DNA from: Thermotogaceae bacterium
GTDB lineage: Bacteria; Thermotogota; Thermotogae; Thermotogales; Thermotogaceae
Assembly (NCBI GenBank): GCA_027038385.1
Contig: JALVXE010000205.1
Location: 1-6,168, forward strand
Direction of reading: 5' to 3'
Length of the DNA stretch: 6,168 nucleotides
This document shows, one piece after another, positions 1-5,328 of the stretch (within the stretch, counting starts at the first letter, position 1; every line of letters starts with the position of its first letter). A program made the translations under genes and the position numbers. The notes under the pieces were generated by a model. It saw only the letters and a list, made by a program, of their open reading frames with translations. It made no database searches and had not been told where the DNA came from.

Positions 1-2
1 GA

Positions 3-56
3 CTTGAAACACCTCAAAGTGTTGACGAATACTTCAAAAGCGTGCAAGAATTTTGA
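3..56 (+). CDS. Possible C-terminal end of a plus-strand gene cut by the left edge
   Basis: Reading plus frame 3 from the window edge gives LETPQSVDEYFKSVQEF followed by TGA at 54-56. The short peptide has the charged and aromatic mix of a normal protein C-terminus and uses codons typical of the neighbouring genes. If real, it ends tail-to-tail inside the last codons of the metallo-hydrolase gene on the other strand, overlapping it by 23 bp. Only 17 residues are visible, so the product cannot be named. The alternative is that this is chance open frame and the left neighbour lies on the minus strand, starting outside the window. The call rests on composition alone. Confidence 0.33.
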   Translation, partial: LETPQSVDEYFKSVQEF

Positions 57-816
57 ATATGTTCTCCACAGAATATACGAAGAGCTCTGGAAAATCCCTA
101 TCGGAGAAATTCCTATCGCTTATCAACTCTTCCTTAGATATCCTGCCCTCCGCGAAAGCCTCTATCCTTATTAGATAATCCTTAGTTGACTTTATGAGAT
201 CTATCCCTCCTGTTTCTCCGTGCCCTGGAACAACGAAGAAAGGAGAGAGATCTCTCAGGATGTTCAGTGCGTTTTTCCAGTCTTCTATATTGCTGTCGTC
301 GGTTATCTCCAGATGATAACCGTTGAATATGAGATCGCCCGCTATGAGAATTCCCTGCCTTTCCAGGAAGACTATCGTTGAGTCTGGTGTATGTCCTCCT
401 AAATTGCACAACTTCATCTTCACTCCGCACTCGTTCAAGGATAGTTTCTCCTCAAACGTCGTGTTCGGAAGGGAAACGTGGTTCTTCTTCGCGATCTCTT
501 CACCCCATATGTTAACTATGTAATCCCTATCCATCTGCTCCATGAACTCCCTGGTGAGTTTAGATGAAACTATGTTTACATCCTCGAATGCGGAGTTTCC
601 GAACGTGTGATCCGGATGATAGTGAGTGTTTATCACCAAACCTATCGGTTTTCCAAATATCTCTTGAGAGAACTTCCTTATCTTCAGTGCCTTCTCTGGG
701 AAGAGAGATGTGTCGACTATCACCAGGCAAGTCTTTCCGGATACTATAGTGGTGTTGGAAGATCCTCCTTCTCCGACGACCACGATGCTCTCCGTGAGCT
801 TCCTTATCAATTTCAT
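34..816 (-). CDS. MBL-fold metallo-hydrolase (metallo-beta-lactamase superfamily)
   Basis: A 260-residue protein with the full metal-binding set of the metallo-beta-lactamase fold: THYHPDHTFGN gives H65, H67, D69 and H70, GGHTPDS gives H142, AGD gives D161 and PGHGE gives H199. This predicts a binuclear metal site. The bridging position is Asp, as in glyoxalase II-type and general hydrolases, not the Cys of class B1 beta-lactamases, so antibiotic hydrolysis is not implied. The stretch from AGDLIF to VVPGHGE, with a W at 180, resembles the SoxH/cyclase-like branch that hydrolyses thioesters or lactone-like substrates; the substrate cannot be told. There is no signal peptide, so it is probably cytoplasmic. 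The ATG at 816-814 is the first possible start after an in-frame stop at 837-835. The G6 run directly abuts this ATG, which is too close for normal Shine-Dalgarno pairing. A TTG two codons later (810-808) would be spaced better. It stands alone and is transcribed away from the csaB-like gene. Confidence 0.9.
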   Translation of the reverse strand: MKLIRKLTESIVVVGEGGSSNTTIVSGKTCLVIVDTSLFPEKALKIRKFSQEIFGKPIGLVINTHYHPDHTFGNSAFEDVNIVSSKLTREFMEQMDRDYIVNIWGEEIAKKNHVSLPNTTFEEKLSLNECGVKMKLCNLGGHTPDSTIVFLERQGILIAGDLIFNGYHLEITDDSNIEDWKNALNILRDLSPFFVVPGHGETGGIDLIKSTKDYLIRIEAFAEGRISKEELISDRNFSDRDFPELFVYSVENIFKILARF

Positions 817-833
817 CCCCCCAGTGTTATCAT
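804..833 (+). promoter_or_regulatory. Candidate promoter for the csaB-like/radical SAM/ispD operon
   Basis: TATCAT at 828-833 matches the -10 consensus at five of six positions. TTATCA at 804-809 matches the -35 consensus at four of six, with an 18-bp spacer. The -35 lies inside the first codons of the opposing hydrolase gene. Initiation about 7 bases downstream would start the transcript near 840 and leave a leader of under 10 bases before the GTG at 847. This is judged by eye and is not proven. Confidence 0.38.
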
Positions 834-860
834 TCTACGGTAGGGGGTGCGTATCCTGAA
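832..860 (-). promoter_or_regulatory. Candidate promoter for the MBL-fold hydrolase
   Basis: On the minus strand TAGAAT (837-832) matches the -10 consensus at five of six positions. The -35 region about 17 bp upstream (TTCAGG at 860-855) is poor, with three of six matches. The -10 overlaps by two bases the plus-strand -10 candidate at 828-833. Predicted initiation near 825 would give a leader of about 9 bases before the ATG at 816. It is supported mainly by its position in the only gap between the two divergent genes. Confidence 0.3.
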
Positions 861-1806
861 AAGAGCTCTAATTGTGGGATACTACGGATACGGGAATTTC
901 GGGGATGAGATCTTGATGGAAGAGGCGATAAGAGTTGTCAAGGATCTCGGCTTCAGGTACGTGGATGTTCTTTACGCCAAAGGATCTTCGAAGGATAGAT
1001 TTAGATCACTCGAGAAGTTCGACCTCTTCGGTATACTGAAGAGCATCTTCAAGTCGGATGCGGTCTTCTTCGGGGGTGGAGGAATTCTTCAGGATGAGAC
1101 GAGTCTCAAAAGCTTTGTTTACTACTCGATGATCGCGATGGCCGCGATAATTCTGAGAAAAAAGGTGATATTCCTCGGAAACGGATTCGGACCTATAAGG
1201 AAAAATATATCGAGATTCTTAATTAATAGAATAGCGAAGTCAAGAAGAGTAGTATTCTTCCCAAGGGATCCAGTCTCCAAAAGATACCTAGAAAGGATCG
1301 CTAAAAACGTCAGGCCAGGTTGTGACCTCGCAATAGGGTATTTGAAGGGTTTTAAAAGCTTCGATAGGCAAAGAAGAGCTCTCGTGGTTCCAAGAAGCTA
1401 CAGGGAGGGGAAGGAGATAATGCATTTTCTCGAGAGGATAGGTCTGGAGCCCATCGTTCTTTTGGCGGATCCGGAAGATTCGGAATTCGTGAATGTTGAC
1501 TACGGGAAATCTATATTCGGCCTCGCCATAGAAAGCATAGCGTCCTCTTCTCTCGTTGTCAGCGAGAGGTTTCACCCAGCGCTGATAGCATCGTATTTCG
1601 GCATTCCGTTCGTTTCGATAGGGAAAAAATCCAGCAGATATTTCAAAAGGTACCTTCCAAACTATCCAGGGATTTTGGAGAGCGCCGAAGATCTCGGGAT
1701 AATGCTAGCAGTTGAGAGAGTTCTGAATATCGAGTACGACATCAGAAAGGATCTGGAGAAAGACTACTCGAACATGATCAGAGCTCTCTCTGAGATAAAG
1801 TTCTGA
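847..1806 (+). CDS. csaB: Polysaccharide pyruvyl transferase family protein, CsaB-like
   Basis: A 319-residue protein with the PF04230 family hallmarks in order: GYGNFGDE (residues 14-21), FFGGGGILQDE (74-84), GNGFGPI (111-117), RDPVSKRYL (140-148) and SERFHPALIA (239-248). CsaB enzymes transfer pyruvate from phosphoenolpyruvate to a wall-linked polysaccharide, making ketal-pyruvate groups that SLH domains of surface-layer proteins bind (known from Bacillus and Thermus). No signal peptide or membrane span is evident, so the reaction would be cytoplasmic. It is a little shorter than many CsaB proteins. The GTG start at 847 follows GGTAGGGG with no spacer; a CTG at 856, spaced 6 bases after GGGGGTG, would also preserve the conserved N-terminus (KRALIVGYYGYGN) but is a rare start codon. 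It leads a three-gene plus-strand run and ends one base before the next annotated start. The family call is firm; the csaB symbol is by similarity, since other PF04230 members modify other glycans. Confidence 0.85.
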   Translation: MRILKRALIVGYYGYGNFGDEILMEEAIRVVKDLGFRYVDVLYAKGSSKDRFRSLEKFDLFGILKSIFKSDAVFFGGGGILQDETSLKSFVYYSMIAMAAIILRKKVIFLGNGFGPIRKNISRFLINRIAKSRRVVFFPRDPVSKRYLERIAKNVRPGCDLAIGYLKGFKSFDRQRRALVVPRSYREGKEIMHFLERIGLEPIVLLADPEDSEFVNVDYGKSIFGLAIESIASSSLVVSERFHPALIASYFGIPFVSIGKKSSRYFKRYLPNYPGILESAEDLGIMLAVERVLNIEYDIRKDLEKDYSNMIRALSEIKF

Positions 1807-1807
1807 T

Positions 1808-3622
1808 GTGTTATCATTGAAACCGATGGATGTGAATTTCTTCTTAGCGAGAGTTCTTCCCTTTGTTCAAAAGCCTGGAAGGTATATTGGAGGTGAGTAC
1901 AACGCCGTCGTGAAAGACGGCGATGATTTTTTGCGCGTGGCTCTGATATTTCCCGATCTTTACGAGATAGGTATGTCGAATTACGGGCTCGAGGTCATCT
2001 ACCACCTTCTGAACTCTCTAGATTTCGTGTGGGCCGAGAGGGCGTACATGCCTTGGACCGACATGATGGAGAAGATGATAGAAAGCGGGATTACTCTGTT
2101 CACCTTGGAATCGAGAACCCCTGTTAAGGATATGGATCTCATTGGAATATCGCTCGAGTACGAATTGTCCTACACTAACGTTTTAGAAATTTTAAAGCTC
2201 TCAGACATCCCTCTGAAATCGAAGGAGAGAGCGGATAAACATCCCCTGGTTTTAGGTGGAGGACCTCTTGCAGGATATGTGGAACCGATAGCTCCGGCCT
2301 TTGACGCTGTCCTTCTGGGAGATGGTGAGGAAGCCGTTACGGATATAGCCAAAGTCCTATACGAGATGCGAGGAATGAGTAGAGAAGAAAAGCTCAAAGA
2401 GCTGGCGAAGATAGAGGGCGTGTACGTCCCATCGTTTTACAAAACAGAGGGAAAGAGAGTTGTCCCAAAATACGGTGTGATTCCAAAGGTTGTGAGGAAG
2501 AGGTTGATCAAGGATCTTGACGATTTTCCTCCGCCCATCAAAAAGATAGTTCCGCTGACTGAGACCATTCACGACAGAGCTGTCCTGGAAGTTATGAGGG
2601 GATGCACAAGGGGTTGTAGGTTTTGCCACGCTGGTATGCATTACAGACCTGTCAGGGAAAGGGATCCTGAGAAGGTGCTGGAATGGTCGAAGACACTTCT
2701 TGACAACACTGGTTACGATGAGTTATCCCTGTTGTCACTATCCACCATGGATTACAGCGGTATAGAAAAACTCGTTTCCAAACTCATAGATAATCTAAAA
2801 GAGAGGATGGTTGCGTTATCTCTGCCTTCCACCAGGGTGGACAGCTTCGGAGTGAGAATAGCGTCTCAGATAGCTGGAATAAGGAAGACGGGACTTACCT
2901 TCGCACCGGAGGCTGGAACAGATCGCCTGAGAAACGTCATAAACAAGAACATAACCGAGGAAGACATATTTTCGACAGCTGAGGCCGCCCTAAAGGCTGG
3001 TTGGAGAAGGATAAAGTTGTATTTCATGATGGGACTTCCAACAGAAAAAGAGGAAGACCTCTTAGCGATAGTCGAGCTTATAAAGAAGATAAAGCTCATG
3101 GGGTTTAAGGAGCTCAGGGCTTCCATATCCGTATTCGTTCCAAAGCCGCATACGCCTTTCCAGTTTGCAAGACTCATCTCACCACAGGAGGCCTTTGAGA
3201 AGCAGAGAATTCTGAAGAGAGCGCGAAGGTTCGCAAAGATCGATTTTCACGATCCGAAGATGAGCTTTATAGAGGGAATATTATCAAGAGGTGGAAGGGA
3301 GATCTTCGACGTGATAGTCAAGGTCAACGAGATGGGGCAGATCTTCGATGATTGGAAGGAGATGTTCTCTTACGAGAAGTGGATGAGAGCCTTTGAAGAT
3401 GTGGGAATAGATCCAAACACCTATTCCGGGCCTTTTGATGTGAAAAGGGAGTTTCCGTGGGATCATTTGTACATAGGTATAGACAGAGATTTCCTGGTAA
3501 AGGAGTACGAAAAAGCTTTGAGAGGTGAGGTAACGTCTGATTGCAGATGGGATAGATGCAGCCTGTGTGGTGTTTGCTTTAAGATGAAAGTTTTTAATGT
3601 CTTGAAGGGTGGGAGATCTTGA
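1808..3622 (+). CDS. B12-binding-like radical SAM protein, TIGR03960-type, function unknown
   Basis: A 604-residue two-domain protein. Residues about 15-60 carry a family opening (PGRYIGGEYN, FPDLYEIGMSNYGLEV), followed by a Rossmann-like B12-binding-type region to about 185 (LVLGGGPLAGYVEP, LLGDGEEA). I see no DxHxxG histidine motif, so cobalamin binding, if it occurs, would not use that ligand. The radical SAM core starts at GCTRGCRFC, with C266, C270 and C273 binding the 4Fe-4S cluster. It continues with TFAPEAGTDRLR (364-375), KLYFMMGLP (403-411) and VFVPKPHTPFQ (442-452). A C-terminal cluster (C579, C584, C587, C590) suggests a second metal site. Members of this family are often fused to or followed by a DUF2344 protein; here IspD follows instead. 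The start is uncertain: GTG 1808 is the longest, TTG 1817 has a weak GATGTG six bases upstream, and ATG 1826 (MDVNFFLARVLPFV) agrees well with the expected short N-terminus. The reaction is unknown. Confidence 0.88.
   Translation: MLSLKPMDVNFFLARVLPFVQKPGRYIGGEYNAVVKDGDDFLRVALIFPDLYEIGMSNYGLEVIYHLLNSLDFVWAERAYMPWTDMMEKMIESGITLFTLESRTPVKDMDLIGISLEYELSYTNVLEILKLSDIPLKSKERADKHPLVLGGGPLAGYVEPIAPAFDAVLLGDGEEAVTDIAKVLYEMRGMSREEKLKELAKIEGVYVPSFYKTEGKRVVPKYGVIPKVVRKRLIKDLDDFPPPIKKIVPLTETIHDRAVLEVMRGCTRGCRFCHAGMHYRPVRERDPEKVLEWSKTLLDNTGYDELSLLSLSTMDYSGIEKLVSKLIDNLKERMVALSLPSTRVDSFGVRIASQIAGIRKTGLTFAPEAGTDRLRNVINKNITEEDIFSTAEAALKAGWRRIKLYFMMGLPTEKEEDLLAIVELIKKIKLMGFKELRASISVFVPKPHTPFQFARLISPQEAFEKQRILKRARRFAKIDFHDPKMSFIEGILSRGGREIFDVIVKVNEMGQIFDDWKEMFSYEKWMRAFEDVGIDPNTYSGPFDVKREFPWDHLYIGIDRDFLVKEYEKALRGEVTSDCRWDRCSLCGVCFKMKVFNVLKGGRS
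3607..3615 (+). promoter_or_regulatory. Ribosome binding site supporting a TTG start for ispD
   Basis: The purine run GGGTGGGAG lies just upstream of the TTG at 3619 and inside the end of the radical SAM gene. It supports the non-ATG start, since no ATG is available near the conserved LAAGRSERYG motif. Because the preceding stop codon overlaps the start, translation of the two genes is probably coupled. Confidence 0.6.
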
Positions 3623-4287
3623 TACACGTCGTTCTCTTAGCTGCGGGAAGGAGTGAGAGGTACGGAAAGCCAAAACTGTTGGAAAAGTTGGGAAGCATTT
3701 CCGTTCTCGAGATGTCTTTGAGGAATCTTCAAAACTGCAGCGTTATCGACGATGTAGTTATCGTTTCGTCAGATGTTGTCATGGAACACGCTGTAGGTCT
3801 ATTCAAGAGGTACTCGAAAGTTTCAAAGATCGTAAAGGGAGGAAAGACGAGAAGGGAGAGCAGCAAGATAGGCGTTGAGAGTTTAATGGATGACGATATA
3901 GTTCTCATCCACGATGCGGCCAGGCCTTTTGCGAGCTGCTCTCTATTTGGAAAAGTGGTGGAAAAGGTGAAGATCTGTGGAGCGGCGGTACCCGTGGTGG
4001 AACTTCGTGATACGGTAGCCGTCGTTGAAGGGAGAGAGATACTTGAAATTCCGAATAGAAAGAGGTTGAAAGCCATCCAAACTCCACAGGGATTTTTCGT
4101 GGGATTGATAAAAAAGGCTCATGAGATAGCAGATTTGGAGGTCACCGATGATTCAAAACTCGTTTTGAGAATGGGAAAGAAGGTGTGTTTTGTCGAAGGT
4201 GAAGTGAGAAACTTCAAGATAACGTTTCCCATCGATTTACTGATCGCGAGAGCCTTCCTCGAGAACCCTGAGGAGTTCGACCGTTAG
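3619..4287 (+). CDS. ispD: 2-C-methyl-D-erythritol 4-phosphate cytidylyltransferase (IspD)
   Basis: A 222-residue protein, close to the usual length of stand-alone IspD. It converts CTP and 2-C-methyl-D-erythritol 4-phosphate into CDP-methylerythritol and pyrophosphate in the MEP route to isoprenoids, in the cytoplasm. Visible family motifs are LAAGRSERYGKPKLL (7-21; R14 and K19 align with E. coli R20 and K27), VKGGKTRRESSKIGVE (72-87), LIHDAARPF (96-104), AIQTPQGFF (152-160), VTDDSKLV (175-182) and the C-terminal NFKITFPIDL (198-207; K200 aligns with E. coli K213). All key residues seem intact. The TTG start overlaps the radical SAM TGA in a TTGA tetranucleotide, so the genes are co-transcribed and probably translationally coupled. 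The 3' end overlaps the oppositely oriented M20 peptidase gene by 51 bp. No ispF is fused or adjacent. Confidence 0.95.
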   Translation: MIHVVLLAAGRSERYGKPKLLEKLGSISVLEMSLRNLQNCSVIDDVVIVSSDVVMEHAVGLFKRYSKVSKIVKGGKTRRESSKIGVESLMDDDIVLIHDAARPFASCSLFGKVVEKVKICGAAVPVVELRDTVAVVEGREILEIPNRKRLKAIQTPQGFFVGLIKKAHEIADLEVTDDSKLVLRMGKKVCFVEGEVRNFKITFPIDLLIARAFLENPEEFDR

Positions 4288-5316
4288 CTTGACCCTGCTC
4301 TCGAAAGTCGATAGATAAGCTTCTTCGCTTGGCGAGTGTATCCACCTTCCTACCGGTCCCAGACCGTCTATAGACGGAACTCTTTTTTCAGCGTAGAACG
4401 CTGCATCTCCTCCACCGGATACGAACAATCCCTTTATATCCTTTCCTATCCTCTCTTTGGCCAACTCGAAAACTTTTTCCGCTTTCTCACTCTTTTTCAT
4501 AGGAGGCCTTTTGAGCTCGAGTGAATAGGAAACCTTCGTTTTCTCGATTATCTTGTCGTGGAATATATCTTCGAGTTTCAACCTCAAATCCTTTATCTGT
4601 TCGATATCCGAGTATCTAACATCGAGCATGGCCTCCGCCCTGTCTGGAACTACGTTTATCTTGTACCCGGAGCTACAAATCGTTGGTGTGACCGTTAGAT
4701 CCCCTCTTGAAAGGCTCCAGAGTTTTATCAACTTATCCGACATCTCTATCAGGGCGTTCGCTCCGCTGTTTGGAATCGATGCATGCCCGCTTTTCCCTAT
4801 TATGGAAACTCTCAGGGAAGCTATTCCCTTCCTTCCGAGAACAACAGCCTCGTCTTTTCTCCCCGTTTCAAAGGACAAACAAAAGAGCGATTTTTCAGCC
4901 ATTTCGTAGTGATCGAATCTACCCTCGGGTGAGCCCACTTCTTCATCGACGTTCAAAACCACGGCTATCGACAAGCTCTTCCTCTCTTTCAAGAATCTAT
5001 CCAGTGACTCCAGCAACACAACCACTCCACCTTTCATATCGGCGACTCCAGGACCCCTGATGATATCCCCTTCCCTCGTAAACGGCCTTCTCCTTGGCTC
5101 ATCCCTCTTGAACACCGTATCCAAGTGCCCTATGAGCGTCACATAAGGTGGGTCTCCGAGAACTGCTATGTGAGAAGCTCTTCCCGTTTTCACCTTGAAT
5201 CCCATTTCTCTGAGAATATCCGCCACGAACTGGGTAGATCGGAGCTTTTCATCGATATCCAGTTCGAAACCCGTATCCGTGTTCACGAGCTTTTCATATA
5301 TCTCGATCCAATTCAT
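4237..5316 (-). CDS. M20 family metallopeptidase, glutamate carboxypeptidase (CPG2)-like
   Basis: With the ATG at 5316 the protein has 359 residues. The dizinc ligands and catalytic residues of M20 peptidases are visible: GHLDTVF (H64, D66), GPGVADMKGG (D93, bridging), VDEEVGS (E125 as general base, E126), SFETG (E150) and IHSPSEEA (H327). The lid/dimerisation domain spans about 163-265, including GKSGHASIPNSGANAL. The closest known pattern is carboxypeptidase G2/ArgE-like, which hydrolyses C-terminal amino acids or N-acyl amino acids; the actual substrate cannot be read from sequence. There is no signal peptide, so it is likely cytoplasmic. A longer frame opens at GTG 5331, but this lies at the stop of the upstream gene, and the GGAGGG at 5327-5322 sits 5 bases before ATG 5316, so the shorter form is preferred. 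It follows the barrel-protein gene by 11 bp, probably in one operon, and its 3' end runs 51 bp into ispD. Confidence 0.92.
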   Translation of the reverse strand: MNWIEIYEKLVNTDTGFELDIDEKLRSTQFVADILREMGFKVKTGRASHIAVLGDPPYVTLIGHLDTVFKRDEPRRRPFTREGDIIRGPGVADMKGGVVVLLESLDRFLKERKSLSIAVVLNVDEEVGSPEGRFDHYEMAEKSLFCLSFETGRKDEAVVLGRKGIASLRVSIIGKSGHASIPNSGANALIEMSDKLIKLWSLSRGDLTVTPTICSSGYKINVVPDRAEAMLDVRYSDIEQIKDLRLKLEDIFHDKIIEKTKVSYSLELKRPPMKKSEKAEKVFELAKERIGKDIKGLFVSGGGDAAFYAEKRVPSIDGLGPVGRWIHSPSEEAYLSTFESRVKLTVELLRVLEEGSRDQ

Positions 5317-5321
5317 CGTTT

Positions 5322-5328
5322 CCCTCCT
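5322..5328 (-). promoter_or_regulatory. Strong Shine-Dalgarno site fixing the M20 peptidase start
   Basis: The minus strand reads TGAGGAGGGAAACGATG. The TGA stop of the upstream gene shares its A with AGGAGGG, then five bases precede ATG 5316. This near-ideal site decides for the ATG over the in-frame GTG at 5331, and suggests that ribosomes finishing the upstream gene can reinitiate here. Confidence 0.85.

Noticed and set aside
8..23. Small hairpin AACAC-ctcaaa-GTGTT as a terminator for the hydrolase gene
   Set aside because: The stem is only 5 bp, AT-rich, and no T-run follows on either strand.
1..174. Plus frame 1 open from the left edge for 57 codons, giving a protein-like peptide
   Set aside because: It is entirely antisense to the C-terminal region of the metallo-hydrolase beyond position 34. 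That C-terminus looks normal for the family, and a gene tail overlapping it by 140 bp is less likely than the short frame 3 tail.
3284..3673. 129-codon minus-strand open frame opposite the radical SAM end and ispD start
   Set aside because: It is a shadow of two strongly supported plus-strand genes. Its peptide has no recognisable domain, and its composition (Ser, His, Pro, Leu rich) is unlike the real genes here.
4259..4280. Bulged inverted repeat near the ispD stop as a bidirectional terminator
   Set aside because: The pairing is about 6 bp with a bulge and has no flanking T-tracts. It lies within coding sequence of both genes and is likely chance.
4553..4909. 118-codon plus-strand open frame (and neighbours at 4707-5060 and 5125-5502) opposite the M20 peptidase
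   Set aside because: These are antisense shadows of a complete M20 peptidase and of the start of its operon partner's tail. They have Ser/Arg-rich, low-information peptides and no credible ribosome site.
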